DNA of 64,000 nucleotides from Marsupella aquatica (taxonomy: Eukaryota; Marchantiophyta). Below the pieces are notes generated by a model. The model was not told the origin of the DNA, did not search any database, and worked only from the letters and a program-made list of their open reading frames with translations. Each line of letters begins with the position of its first letter. The stretch's first letter is position 1. Of this stretch, positions 23,001 through 35,830 are shown one piece after another. Position numbers and translations under genes: made by a program. The stretch covers positions 14,322,001 through 14,386,000 of the forward strand of contig OZ316892.1 of the NCBI GenBank assembly GCA_973895155.1, read 5' to 3'.

Positions 23001-25634
23001 CTAGTCAACAACGTTTAAAGACTTTGAAGGGAGGCCCAAACCAAACAAAAAATGATGTTGATTTTTGACCGAAGACATCACTTACCGATAATAGAAGCTC
23101 AAAGAAACATCCAAGGTGTACACTTTCATAGATCTCCAATCAGAACCAACAGCACCCAGGAGGACATCTCCATAGATAGGATAACCCATTAGCAAACTTG
23201 CTCTCACATTTTTGCTGGGATTAGTGGATTGACTGCCTTGCTGCTTCACTGAGTATCTCCGCAAATCCTCATGATCGGAGGCAATACTTTGAGGATACTC
23301 ACCCGTCAAATACACCAAATCAGATTGTGGACTCTGCACGTTAAGCAGGCTTTTCGGGATAGCCCAGTACAGTCTCATTGCTGGGTGGGTCTTGCCGATG
23401 GGCCTGCAGAGGTGCAATATACCAAGGTATCAAAGACATAATCAAACATTGTACTAACCATACCATCTACTAACCAGACAAAGGGCTGATTCATCCGGAA
23501 AACTTTCAAGACGGCTTACTGATGTCAAGCACGAAAATGATCCATGTGAGTAGCAAGAAATGCCTTCCCACTCCGTAAAATGAGGAATAGTGTACAAAAC
23601 CATAGGACGAATGTCTGTTTAGAACCTGATAACAAATTGCAGCCTGTGCGGTGAGGGACAATCATCCTGCATCGTCCTTACTGGCGAACACAGCTTATGT
23701 CTAACTATGTCTCCACCAAACACTACACAGGAAAAAATGTGTAAGTACCTGGACATGGCAAGCCTGCTACCCTCTTGGAGACCTATCCTCTCAGCCAACA
23801 CGTCCATGTAGTACTCCTCCGGCTCCACCACTATCTGAGACGAGCACACTGCTCTGTCTACAGATGATGGGATGAGAACGGCACGAAAGCAGAGATCAGG
23901 GACTTGAACCTGTGTCATTGACTCCGAAACCTCTGTGCTTACTTCATGGTTTCCCCGCAACAAATCCTGCTCAACTTCAGGTTTGAAGGGCTCAATCCGA
24001 CTGATACATAGGGTCTCACTGTCGAACTTGACTGACGAGCATTTGCTGGCGGCTTTGCACAGAATAGCAACGGCATACACCGGATCCGTTTCTGACTTCC
24101 GGTCGATCACTTTGCAGAGTGTATAGATCTTTGCATCTAAGGCTACAATAGCCGCTATCGGCACTTGCCCATATCGGGGTCCCTTCCGCTTCACGGCCAC
24201 TTTGAAATGCTCTCGAAGCGGCAAGTAGCTCAGCACATTCTGCATTCCAGATACAACGTCACGGTAAGATGAGAATATACCGTAGTAAGATCTGACCAGC
24301 ATTTCCGAATAAGTATAGTGCTTCCACTTTCTGCCTCATGATTAAGCCTACATCTAACGCTTCAGGGCAACTAACACTGTACAATTCAAGGTATCAAAAC
24401 TGACATTGGTTCAACGTATTCACCAACCTTGTCGGAAAATGTCTCCTGAATCCGTCGACGGAGATTCTCCCATTTCTCTTCCACCGATAGAACGTCTAGT
24501 GTTGGGGCTAACGGCACACGCATCTGCTCCAGCCATCATGCCATGCATCACAACCTGATCAAAGACGACAATTTCTTTCTTACTAATGGAGAACTCGCCA
24601 ATGATACCGACTGTGTCTAGCAGTTCTATAACAGGTTGCGTCAGACTCCACAATGCGCCTATGTGAGGAACTGCCAGCTGCCACGTCCCTTGACGGACGC
24701 CCCCAAGTGAGGTATTTAGGCATGAAAGATGTGACTTCGATTGCGAGTAAAAAGCGAGAGTACAGCTGATGACCCAAATTGGTAGTCTAAACTAATTCAC
24801 TCGGCAAACATCTCGACAACTTGTGCGTATCAACTGAAACTTTGCTTTAGACCCTCCATTAGATTCGTCAATGCGCGACACTTGGTAGCAAAGTCGTTGC
24901 ACTCGCATTTAGCCCTAGCACACAAGACACCGCAGAAATTGAATGCATGTTGCAACACCTTTGGGAGACGGTGAGCGGAGGATGAAATAAGGGCTATGTA
25001 TGGACAGAACATATTTAAAATTGCGTCACCGTTCCACTAAAACAGGCCGACGCGATGTTGTCAGGGATGGGGCGAACACTTAAGAGTAGACGGAAGGTCA
25101 GACAATCCGCTCAAAGAACTTGAGCTAAATCCGACGAGTCACATGACAGTAATAACAGATATCAAGGCTATACAGCAGGACAGAGACAATACGGGTGCGT
25201 GAATTTCCTTGGATCGTACAACGATTATTGCTATTCGAAGTCTCTACGCAAGGCCACCGACATCCAGAATTTCGGGTAACCAGGGAAAAGCAATGCTCAA
25301 TAGTCTCGTCCGTGCCAACGAGATTGGTATGGCGGAAATCAAGTGTGATACACGACATTCGAAAAATGCTGACCTGGTCTAATGCCCGTTGAGAAGCGTT
25401 GTGCTCAGCATCTTTCTTGCGAGGAAACAAGTCCGAAACCACTTTCGAACCATCTGGCAAGCTCAGTGTGCACCGGAAAGTTACCGCGTGATTCGTTTTA
25501 AAAAACGATGTAGTTCCGGGAACTGCATCTTCACTGGGAGGGTTTGGAACACTCTCCGTGACGAAGGTAAGCCCGTTGCCACACGGGTATATCTGGAATA
25601 ACCTTGCTTTAGGTGTAGCTTTTGGCATCGCCAT
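20025..25634 (-). CDS. HEN1: HEN1 small RNA 2'-O-methyltransferase, nine exons
   Basis: Methylates the 2'-OH of the 3' terminal nucleotide of miRNA and siRNA duplexes, protecting them from uridylation and decay. Exons (minus): 25634-25374, 24523-24428, 24239-23749, 23403-23086, 22895-21967, 21819-21668, 21518-21402, 21069-20941, 20645-20025; 1037 aa. Seen: N-terminal dsRNA-binding domain (ATPKARLFQ...CTLSLPDGSKVVSDLFPRKKDAE, about 5-87), a La-like middle region, second dsRNA-binding region (WRGMSPRGLLIEFCQQHRLPEP), PPIase-like region (PPPGAMVTIRYTVRWF), and the methyltransferase with GCGSG (753-757). Metal ligands E831, E834, H835 and H942 fit the Arabidopsis E-x2-E-H...H set. Phases agree across all junctions. 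Intron 8 must use a GC donor (GAG/GCATTC at 20940) to keep the conserved IE-VVEHM junction. About 47 residues are inserted between H835 and H942 relative to Arabidopsis. Confidence 0.95.
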
Positions 25635-26969
25635 TGCGAACCTGCAGCAGAACTGCCTTCCTAGTTGAATTCTTCGGCAAATTCAATGACAATCACTGAA
25701 GTGGTAGGACGAAGAGTTGAAAAAGCTTTCGCCCTGTTGTTCCGCTTGCTGTTTGCTGTTCGCTTCTCGTACCCCTGCTGTTGACAACTGAGCATCTCCC
25801 TCCGAAAAACCATCCTGTAAACTCATAATTTGTACGTCCTTCAACACTGCAGGTAATTTCCTGCAAGAAGCCTCCACAAATGTCTCCAAAAGATCCTGAG
25901 CTCTGTGCACGCCACTCAAATATACTTCCTCCGACCCGACATCTCCTGAACTCTTAAGGTGCTAAACCATCACCAACAAATGTCCGCCGCGACCTCGAGT
26001 GATACCTCAAAGACAGCACAGGACAGAGCATGTCCGTCGAAACAGTTTTTTCTCCCCAATACGTAGCGAGATTTCAAACCAGAGATTTCCTTCGAGTGAC
26101 AAGCGGTAATGACAGCGATTCCCACCGCTTGCACCTCACTCAATCTCCAAAACACTTCCGCGGAATGCATGCGTCCCGCTCCGCCACCACGCGACTTTCC
26201 CTCTCCTCCCTCAAAAAAAATCCGAACAGGTACCCCTCATTCAATCCATTCATCAGTACCATCGCCACGGGTAAAATCCAATTGCTCAGCTTCCCGGGCT
26301 GTTTCTTGACCGACAGCCTGATGATAAAAAATAATGCGCGCCATCAATCCGTGCGCGGCTCCGTGCCCACAGGCCAGAACTTCTTTCCGCGGCCCATCAA
26401 TCCATCGTCCATCAATGGCAGACGCAATTACTCCACCCCTCTCCGTCCTCTCTCTCCCAGTCTCCCTCGTTCTTTGTCCGACCCCACACCGTCCTCTCTT
26501 CCTGCCTACCTTCCTGTTGTCTTCTTTCCTTCCTTCTCCTTCTGCACTCATCACGGCGTCTCCCGCATATCTCCGATTCGCGCCTCCCTGACTTGCCATT
26601 GCTGCTCTGGATCTGGAGCCGCAACGACACTACTCAAACTTCACGAATCACGAATCACGAATCACGAATCACCTGACTCACGACCGTCTGAGCGTCGCCC
26701 AACAGACGAACGGACGGACGGTCCGTGTCCCAAGGAAGGACGGACGGACGGAAGGTCGGACGGACGGCCATTATGATTTTGACGCAGCCGGGCGGCCAGG
26801 CGTCGGACTCTGGCCATGTTTGTTTGTCCGTGGGGAAAGGTGCTGCACACTGCCCCTCGCCGCAAGGCGCAAGTGGTACTACTACTACTTACTGTCAAAG
26901 TTGCTGCCTCCCATCCCTTTTACCAATCGACTGTCCCTCTTCTCCCGAGGTTTCAGTTCCTTCGTTTTT
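25635..26969. promoter_or_regulatory. HEN1 upstream region
   Basis: 5' flank of HEN1. An open frame on the plus strand (26030-26776) is low in complexity (Ser/Pro/Arg-rich) and overlaps simple repeats, so it is not called. Contains CACGAATCA repeated about four times (26642-26671) and GGAC-type simple repeats (26713-26768). No promoter element is assigned. Confidence 0.35.
26642..26770. repeat. Simple repeats: 9-bp CACGAATCA and 4-bp GGAC tracts
   Basis: ACGAATCAC is repeated head to tail four times from about 26642, followed by interrupted GACGGACGGACGG tracts to about 26768. Pure microsatellite/minisatellite structure. Confidence 0.85.
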
Positions 26970-27235
26970 AGTGGCGAAAATAGCTAGATTCCACCGCTAT
27001 GGAAAAGTTTTCCACACTTTTAGCAGCACATTTTGCATTTCCCAATTTCCCACCTAGCCATAGACCCCCCTACCGTAGCTAGACTTCCACTCCGTTTGTA
27101 GGCTTCCATAGCCACAGACCCCACTAGCCAAAATCTAGTGGCCTACCTTTAAAATCTAGTGGCCTACCTTTAAAATCTAGATAAATCTGACAGACAATAA
27201 TTTAGATAGGGGAATTTGACAAGGGGTAGTTTGGA
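26970..27235 (+). mobile_element. MITE-like repeat, copy 2
   Basis: Same order of motifs as the copies at 6.8, 41.4 and 53.4 kb: GCTAGATTCCACC near 26982, a TTTTCCACACTTTTAGC block, TAGCCAAAATCTAG boxes, then TAAATCTGACAG and a GGAATTTGACAAGG end. It contains an internal 23-bp duplication (GTGGCCTACCTTTAAAATCTA, about 27138-27180). Non-coding, with ends approximate. Confidence 0.5.
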
Positions 27236-29837
27236 GCATCTTCTCCTTCACGCAACTGACATTAAAATGCCCAAACATAAAATAAAAAAATCCCTGTAAC
27301 TTTGGTTCACTTTCCATGGGACATGCCAGTGTAATACTGGGCCACTCTGGTCACACTCAACAAATCTTCTTGACCCTCACTCGTAGTTTTTTTTCTCGAG
27401 ATCACAGTGGATGTCCACTTTTTGCTTTAGTGAGACTCTAGACCAAAATTCTATTGGAATGAAGTCCCATAAATGCAAATTCTTTGAACGAAGGAGACAA
27501 AGTTTTTAGATGTTTGGACCACCATCAAAATTCTAGACATAATAAACACTTCACATCAGCATTTAATTGGGCCCACTATTTAATTGGGCCCACTACTTGT
27601 CATGCAAGATAGGTTAATACTAGACCTGAATGGGGCCCAGTACTTTAAAAGTGAACTGCAGCCTCCACTAATTATATGGTCGATTCATTCTCCAAGGGAA
27701 TATAAAGTAACAAACAATGGCCCCAGTGTCGTCGAACTGCGAAGGCCACCTAAGCTGTCCTTCAGTCCTTGGCCCTCCTCCCCACTCTCGTGTATTTTCT
27801 ATCCCTCTGAATCTGCGCCATCTTCTATCATTTCCAATTACCCTATCCTGGCGTATAGGCATAGGTTTGATCGAGATGTTAGTCTCAGCACTCCTTTACT
27901 TCATTTAGTCAACCAGGTTTGTGAACAAAATAAATTAGATTTTTAAGCTAGACTGAGCAAACACTCGTACCCCTCTCCCAGGCCATTGTCTATACATAGG
28001 TCTTTATCTATTTGTGACAAAACTACCTAACCACAATTGCTTAACCACCACGACCTAACCACAATTGCTTAACCACCACGACCTAACCACAACCTACCCC
28101 AGATACACAACAGATTCAGAAGTCCCATATTCAGTGGGTTTCACTTCATTGGGTCAATAATCCATTGTTCAAGCAATCTATTATAGGCTTGTTTGCTTCA
28201 GGTCTCCAATTTTAGAAGATGTTACAGCTACAGTTGTAGCCATCCAGGTAGCCATACTAAACGTAGTGTGATTTGATGACTTCTTTTCCGGTTCTATGCC
28301 ACTATACAAAACTAATTGATTCTAGTGATATGCAAAACTGGTCATTCCACACGAGTTGTCATTGTCAAAGTATTATTATTGCGGAGGGGTGTTTCATGAT
28401 TATGGAGAATGTGTGGTTATGTAAATCTAGAAGGGAGAGGTAAGTAGGTCCCAAAGCTAGGTAATTTAATGGTACACATCTACAGTAGTGTGCAAGTGGG
28501 ACATGTATGTACTCTAAAGAAAAACACCTTTGTTGAGGTGTACTAGACTAGTATCCCACTGTTAGAGATCTACCATGGGTAGCTCGGGCTTCAGCACATT
28601 GCAACATCACCAAAATCTGCTGAGTAATGTGTGTTGTCAAAGCAGATAATGGTTATCCCAAGCATGATAGTCTACACTATACTGTCCTCTAGACTATACT
28701 GGTCGTGCGACTGTCTGAGCTGACTGCCAAAAGTTTGATGTATCTCAGAATCGGATTTTGAATACCCTGACGTTGTCTCAAATAAATCCCCATTTTTCTT
28801 TGAAACTAGTTATAAAATGTTTTTTTGTTCATAAGTTTGGGTTATAAAAAATGAGTGACCCACCCCCCAATTTTTTTGGTATATTTTGGGTTGTGGTAGA
28901 AAGGACCAGGAGATTTTCTTTGCGTGATTGAGGGTAAACTTCATTGGCTGTTTACACTGCGAGAAAGTATGGGCTGGAGAGCTATCGGTAGGAAGGGTAT
29001 GGGTAGGAGGGCCATGGGACTGGATGGGTATGGGACTGGAGGGCCATGGCATTACCTGTGGGACTGTGATAGGGTTAGGACGGGCATGAGGAGCCTGGGC
29101 AGAGAGAGGTGTTGTATGAGGGCAACTGTCCCGGATGGTGACAAGGCCCTCTCGACTATTACAAGAGGGGCTGACATTCCAGTACTGATTCACTTTCATT
29201 CATTTTGGTACATCAATGGTGATTGTAAAAACTGAAGAAATGTGCTGGCCTTTTTTTTGTAAGCAAATAAAGCTGTCTTGCTTTTTTGTATCATCTTACA
29301 AATCAAACCGAATGATGTTTAGATTATTAGTGACTTATGAGCTCATATGCTTGTGTCATGATTACCAGCCAAAAACGCAAAAATAGACATCTTACCTACT
29401 AGTAGTTAAATTATAAATAGTCACTTGGGTTTTCAGGAATATAACTACCAGCACTTGTGAAATAGCCCTTACATTCTCAATTGTCACTTGGAATTTCAGG
29501 AAATTACTCTCCAGCTGTTGTACCATAGCTGTTGTACCATTTAAATAGTTAATGTGGATTTTTGATTTTCAGGGAAAGTACTTCCAACACTTGCAAGGCA
29601 TATATGCATTGGTGAAAAATGAACCGCACGAATGCATAGGGGGGGTCCCCAAACAAACAGCAGGGCAGTCCTTGCCTAACCTAGAGTATTATTTGGCTTA
29701 GTCATCCAAGGAATCAGTCCAATCCTGTTTGGCTGCCTAATAATAGGTATGTCTGTTTTTGAATTTCTTTCATGTTCTCCGGCTCTCTTCCCACACCAAA
29801 CCACTCCTTCACATGATTATGCACAAAATTTTCTGCC
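27236..29837. other. Intergenic, no gene
   Basis: AT-rich sequence without recognisable coding capacity. Contains a 30-bp duplication (CTAACCACAATTGCTTAACC with ACCACGAC, about 28025-28085) and a loosely repeated phrase TTTCAGG(G)AA..TAACTACCAGCACTTG around 29430-29600. The ORF at 27584-27946 is not convincing. Confidence 0.5.
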
Positions 29838-30193
29838 CTGGATGTTGAGCATAGACGATATTCGCAACGACAAGTCCATGAACCATCCAACGCACAAGAG
29901 TCGACACAGAGAGATACGTGGTTCACCTCCACATGAGGCTACGTCCATGGGAACACACAAGAGCTTTATTGCACTCTAGGCCGACCGGCCATACCAAGCA
30001 TCCACAGCACAAGCTCTCCCTATCTCTCAACTAGCTCCGTAACAATGAGCCTAAGTTCCACCAAGGTCTGGCATCAGCCCTAGCTATATGCACAACAGCA
30101 CTACCGCTAACATTAGCTAAGTCTTAACCCGAGTTAGACTAACTATAGTTAGCTCATGAGTCAACAAGACTAAGAGCAATATCTAACACTGGA
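29838..30193 (+). mobile_element. Solo LTR, family 1, copy 2 (346 bp, TSD CTGGA)
   Basis: Element 29843-30188 runs from TGTTGAGCATAGACG to ATATCTAACA and is flanked by exact 5-bp repeats CTGGA (29838-29842 and 30189-30193). This is the best preserved copy, with TG...CA ends and the family core AGAGAGATACGTGGTTCACC. No internal domain is present. Confidence 0.92.
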
Positions 30194-30981
30194 CTTGACT
30201 GTCAGTGGACAAGATAAAAAAAACAAGCCAGTATTGAGAGCACAGTGAGTTTGCTAACAATGCAAGCAAAAACTTTACCAAACTCATGATTTTCTAGGAG
30301 AAAAAGCAGTGAAATGCACTGCCCAGATCACCTGTAAACAAGGCAACCAAAGGGAATGGACTCCTGAGTCAAATCTAAAGCGGCTTTGAGAGGAGCGAAT
30401 TGGATTATTATTACAGGTCCAATTAGAGACTCTTGCAAATTTATAAATTCCGAGAAAATTCCATGTCATCCATTAAGTTTTATCCATTGGATTTTACTTA
30501 TGAATGGTGGAGATTGCGCAACGTGTCATATCACTCGTGTGACCATTGAAGACACTCGTGTGGCAACCGTGAAGAAAAATGTTGGGTTCATTTTCCGGAA
30601 TGATAAGCATTCTTTGATGCCAAATTAAAAACAAAAACTTGGATAGTACTTGGGGCAATAAAATAAGATAACAAGCTAGTCTTAACCATTGATGTTTGTT
30701 GATCAATGATGAGAGTTGTGCAATGTGGGTTGCTACACAATAAAGTCACTTATGTAAGAATTGCCATGTGTGCAAGAATGGAAGCATATGCATGAATAGT
30801 AATGTGTGTGAGAAGTATAACACTCTAACGCATGTCAAATCTATGCTAGTTGTCACTCAAAAACTGGGAAAGAGTAATTATTAAATATGGGCCAACTAAG
30901 TTGAAGCCAAAATCAACATGTATCTCTAAAAAAAATTCATTTTTGTTCTACTCAATCAAATGGGGGTGAACATTCTCTATG

Positions 30982-31328
30982 GGATATGTTAATGATTGTT
31001 TTTAGTCTTGTGACTCATAGGTTATGGCACTTAGGCTAACCATAGTTAGGGTCTTAGCTAAGATTAGGTTAGTCGTGTGTGACCTTGTATATACCAGGGC
31101 TAGTGTAAATGGCTGGTGCATGTGTGGGGCTTACTCATTTGTAACTGAGCAACTTGAGGATGAGGGAGAGCATGTGTCTTTGTCTACTCTTGAAGTAAAG
31201 CTTGAGTGTTCGTGTGGACGTAGCCTTAGAGAAGAGGTGAACCACGTAGAGATTGTGTCGACTACGTGTGCATGGAATGAGTAATGATTGGATCGTCATG
31301 AATGAAGACGTCATAGTTCAACAGGATA
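30982..31328 (-). mobile_element. Solo LTR, family 1, copy 3 (337 bp, TSD GGATA)
   Basis: Element 30987-31323, reading in reverse from TGTTGAACTATGACG to CAATCATTAACA, flanked by GGATA at 30982-30986 and 31324-31328. Copy B of the host repeat reads AAGGGATAGAGAGG at the same place (near 59129), with one GGATA and no LTR. That is the empty site and proves insertion. Opposite orientation to copy 2, about 800 bp away. Confidence 0.93.
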
Positions 31329-31424
31329 GAGGAAAGCTAGGGTTAAAGTTGGAGCTTAAACTTAGCTCCAAATTGTGAGTTAAAAATATATTGATATTCC
31401 AACTTTGTCTTAATTCAATCTTAG

Positions 31425-31735
31425 TTACTGTAAGCCTACTTACGGATGTGTGCACCTTAATGTCTTAACTTATAACCTTATCAAAGGAAAGTTACAATTG
31501 GGGTCAAACAGTACACCGACCTTTGCGTATGTGTGCACCAGAATACCTTAACTTGTAATCTTATCAATTTTAAAGTTACAATTGGGGTCAAACAGTACAC
31601 CGACCCTTGGGGATGTGTGCACTAGAATACATTACTTGTAACCTTATTAATTTTAAAGTTACAATTGGGGTCAAAAAGTACACCAACCTTGCGCATATGG
31701 GCACCAAAATACCTTAACTTGTGATCTTCTTATTT
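31425..31735. repeat. 84-bp tandem array inside repeat copy A
   Basis: Units contain GATGTGTGCACCAGAATACC, ACTTGTAA(C/T)CTTAT, AAAGTTACAATTGGGGTCAA and AGTACACCGACC, at spacings of about 84 bp (near 31441, 31525, 31609). The same array is at 59245-59540 in copy B. Confidence 0.88.
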
Positions 31736-33212
31736 TTTCATGAAAGACATGTTATGTGGGTAGTATCAAATGTTGATCTTGCTTTTGCTATTTCTATTGG
31801 AAAAGGAAAGAACTCTCAATCTAAAGTTTTCTTATGCCTTTCTTTGTAGCAAAGTTCCTTAGATAGAGTATCAATATTTATATTTTTTCAGTTCTCAAGA
31901 TTTGAAAAAGTATTTACAAGTAAATCATGAAACTCCAATTTTCAGGTCAAACAGTTCACTAAGTTTAGATCTGAATATCAGAATGTTGCAAATTAGAACT
32001 TTTCACTTTCTTTTATCTAGAAATAATTATCACAAATCAATAGACTAAGGTAAAATCTTGGAACTGAACAAATGTTTGTTATAGGTTTATCACAAAATAT
32101 GTTAGCAATCACACTTCTTGACCATAAGGAGAGAAGAGAAAGAAGGCAAACCTGTATTGCAAGTGTTGTAAAAAAGTTGAGCTTGAATAGATTGTCAAAT
32201 AATTTGTAAACTCTCCCAAGTTTGTCTAGCAACCAAGAGTAAAATGTTCATCTCAAGAAAGGGTGAAGAGGGGGGCTCAACCATTGAATTGAAAGGAATT
32301 GGGCCACCTCACAACTAATAAATTTCATACAAACTGTAATTATTAAACAAAACATGCAGTTCTACAAACCTACCTGGGTTACATGATGAGAGCCATACAA
32401 AAAATACTCTGCCACTTGATGTCTGCCTCCAAACTTGAATATCTCCTGTAAACCATACTCCCACCTGTCTGAAGTATGCTATAAACCCCACTATGATCTC
32501 CCTAGGCACACCAAAAAAGTCATGAGTTCAACCTCCAATCAACTTGCACAAGCATAAACAAATTAGTCCCTAAACATTGAACACAACAACTAAATCTCCT
32601 ATCCAACCTATTGTTGTTCACTGTATTAGAGTTATAACCTCTACATAATGGAGAAAGCTACATTTAATAATAAGACAAAATAACATCATAAAGTTCAATT
32701 GATTACATAATCCACATCATGCAAGAAAATAAGTGCTCATACTCCCATGAAAGTTGGTCTATATGACCTCTCTCTCCAACACCTATGATGATTCTACACT
32801 TATGGGTTTTGTCTTTGTTTCCACTTGCCATGATCATTAGGTCAATGATGAGAATTTTGTTTTATTAGCATATATTAACAAATTGAATCTTCAAACTAGT
32901 TGCCCAAGATAATATCATAGATATTTACAACTAGTGGTTCAATCCTAGTCATCATTTTTCTCTTCACATCCTCTTATTATTGTAGATGAGCTTTCGATGT
33001 CAATCCTACAAAATGAAATTTTGCACATGAATTTAAAACGACAAATTTATAACACTCCTTCAATGCACTTTGGCAATCTAATCTAGCCTACATAGAACAC
33101 TCCTTTGAATACACTTTGACAATGTGATCTAGCCCATACACAACACTCTATTGAATGCACTTTGGCAATCTGATCCACCCAAAAGAATTGAGCTGGACCC
33201 ATATACTAGTTA

Positions 33213-33725
33213 TTGAACTGTTGGAGAAGAGTGCCCAATCTGGGTGGTACCTCATTTTGAAAACCTACAGTCCTGATATGACTGTCTAAGGCAGCATGTC
33301 AAAACAATGGTGTGACACCAAACATAAAACAGCCAACCAGCTAACAATCAATAAAGCAAAACAGCAAAAGAGGCTTGATCAATCTTCAGAATGTGACCTG
33401 GTGTTTGGTTGTCATCCATTGAACAGAGGCAGTTACGCATACGTCCAACACGACAATCAGAACAAGAAATAACTTTGTAGTTCACTGTTAGTTAAGCCAG
33501 ATCAGAAGCAGATATTTGTAAAGATTGAAGATTAGCATTGGTGTCCCATTAGATAGAACCAAAGAAAACCACTTTAGTTACAACTTTTTGTCTTTGCAAA
33601 AGATGGGAGCATAAGTAACAAGATGATCATTACGGGGCTTACGTTGCACTGTAGTATGTCCAATTTGATGATTTGGTTGGATCACTTATTTCCTAGGACG
33701 ACCAGGCGCGCTCTAATACCAAGAC
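33213..33725 (-). mobile_element. Probable internal remnant of an LTR retrotransposon with primer-binding site
   Basis: Where copies A and B diverge (33213), sequence unrelated to copy B begins. At 33709-33721 the minus strand reads TGGTATTAGAGCG, one mismatch from the plant initiator-tRNA(Met) primer-binding site TGGTATCAGAGC. It lies 4 bp from an LTR end (33726). No gag-pol frame is visible. Confidence 0.5.
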
Positions 33726-35150
33726 TGTCTAACTGGTCTAGGAATTGTTTCCCAATATAATGTTGTCGTCGTGGGGCTTGCTCGCTTGCTACCTGACTTG
33801 TTACTTGTCAATAAAAGTTGGTGACACACACTAAGGACTTAGACTAGCTTGGGGCTGGTCGGGTCATGGGAAGGGCCAAGCTTAAGGTGGACCGTTCGAA
33901 CCCCGGATGGACTTTGAGTTATGAGGGCTTCAGTGAGAGCTCCTCTCGGGCCCAAGGCTAAAGAATTTTAGTTCATATGCAACGGACGTACGGTGCATGA
34001 GATACGGTGTGGCCCAAGTGTGGCTATCTGGGACCCCCGACTAACGACGAGTTCTGAGGACCGGGCAGACCTAAGTAATGGGTCAGCCCAATCACAATGG
34101 GCTAAGACACTCCACTTATGGACGTCTAGCTAGAAAATTATGGGTATACCAAGTTAGTTGCGTGTCCATGGGTGCGGGTTGAGGGCCAAATATAGGGGAC
34201 CAAAACCACCGGCCTAGGGCTGACAGGTCTCTAGGAGTATATAAGAGAGGAGTGGTATCTCACTGGGGGCGAAGGGTGAGTCCAAGTCATGAGTCGCCGC
34301 AGTCGCGGCACTAAGGAGAAACATCAAACGGAAACAACAATAACTTCTCAACGGGAAGTTCATTGGAGGATTTCTTGGATGCATTGGAAATCTCTTGAAG
34401 AGGAATACATACTCCTGAGCTCAACTGGGTCTGGGGTGCCATTGGTCCTTGGGGTTTGTGGGGGATACTCGTCCGCTTGCCAAATCATACCGTAACAGCA
34501 GCCAAGCCACGTCCAGTTGTCCATGGGAGCTTGCATTGGGAGGCAATGTAGAGTAGGCATGGAGGATGAGTTCCAAGCACACTTGGCCCCTAGACTATCG
34601 GTTGAGTGACAACCTTGGGTTGACTAAAGTCGAGCCAAACTGGTCCCAGTGTTTAGGACAAGCGTGGAATAAACTTTTGGACAAGCTAGCTTATTTGGGC
34701 CATGAGCATGTTTTTGGGGCAAGGCGGCTAGCCATTGACAAATAGGAAGTGGGGAAGCACGGGCAACACCCATAGAGGGACTGTTTTGGATAAAAAGTCG
34801 GTGTCGGCTCTAGTTTCGGCTTATGGCAGGCCCATGCGGGCCCGAGAGATTCTATTTGCTGACCTACTTACCAATGTTGGTTGAGCTTGAGTTGAGATGT
34901 TAGTCTTGGAGTTCCTAGATCCTATGGGGTTACTTACCTAGGTGTTTGGTTTCTTGTGCATATAGTGAGGACATTGAGCGACAATCGAGTTAAGGAGCAA
35001 GTGTGGCTTCTTATAAGAGTTGCCGTCGAAGGTGCTAGGGGTACCAATTTTTTGCTCAAGGAGTTCCATGTAGGCGTTCGAGCACCAGGGGCAGTTTAAG
35101 CAAAGGTGCTAGGATTGGTGAGGGCACTAGGTGGCACGGTCCACCACTTT
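33726..35150 (-). mobile_element. LTR-like region next to the primer-binding site, right end undetermined
   Basis: Begins TGTCTAACTGG at 33726, the complement of an LTR ending in CA just before the primer-binding site. The region is G-rich, unlike its AT-rich surroundings, and has no ORF of note. I found no matching second LTR and no target duplication on the right, so the right border given is only the approximate change in composition. Confidence 0.35.
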
Positions 35151-35830
35151 GTGGAAAGGAAACCTAAACTCATGCTCCGCAAATTTGAAGTAGACAAAAA
35201 GACACTCACAAAGTGCCTCAAAATGAGGTCTCAACAGCTCATGCCCAAACATATTCCCAAAGGGAATGCTTGATGGAAGCTAATGTGCTTTTCATTTGGG
35301 TCCTTATGCCTCAATCTGGATGCCCATGAGTGACCACATAATTGGGCAAAGTTCACCAACCTGTTCACCAAAAATGGCTCAGCATTTCCACTTTGGTCTT
35401 GGGACGTTTAAATTGAGAGGGTCGTTCAATCTAAGCTCGCCTAATTATTTATGTTAGTCCAGAAGAACCTTTTCATAGATCCTTTTATAGTTGTCCAAAC
35501 ATTGCTCTGGCCAGGCATTTACACATCCTACTCATAAACTTTGTTCTACTATGTGACATAATCTTCCCCTAATGCCAAATTTCTAACCCTGCTTCTGCGT
35601 CCGTCCTGTCTCATCCCCATTTCTTTGCATATTTATTTTGTCTTTGCTGAAAGGCAATACACAAGTTTGCACTATTAAGGGAGCCATTGTAGGCGACATT
35701 TGATTGACTGCAAGAATTTGATTTAAAAATTGGGTGTAGTTTGGAGGGAGTAATGTTTAGCACATGTTGTTGAGTGACAAGGTCTCAATGTAAACTTTAC
35801 GGCATCTGCAGCCCTGGCATGTAACGGCCA
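35151..35830. other. Intergenic, no gene
   Basis: Unremarkable sequence between the LTR-like region and the 146-bp tandem array; nothing recognised. Confidence 0.4.

Larger units (their letters stand above)
30411..33212. repeat. 2.8-kb dispersed repeat, copy A
   Basis: Collinear with 58564-61048. It starts with ttacAGGTCCAATTAGAGACTC and ends with GAGCTGGACCC plus ATACTAG, so the ends carry a short inverted word (GGTCCA / TGGACC). Non-coding, stops throughout. It holds an 84-bp tandem array (about 31425-31735) and, relative to copy B, an inserted solo LTR (30987-31323). Probably a non-autonomous element, superfamily not assignable. Confidence 0.8.

Noticed and set aside
26030-26776. Plus-strand ORF of 248 aa upstream of HEN1
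   Set aside because: Low-complexity Ser/Pro/Arg product that reads through GGAC and CACGAATCA simple repeats.
30411-33212. Helitron interpretation of the 2.8-kb repeat
   Set aside because: It ends near CTAGT, but there is no 3' hairpin, the 5' end is not a clear TC after A, and the ends instead show a short inverted word; class left open.
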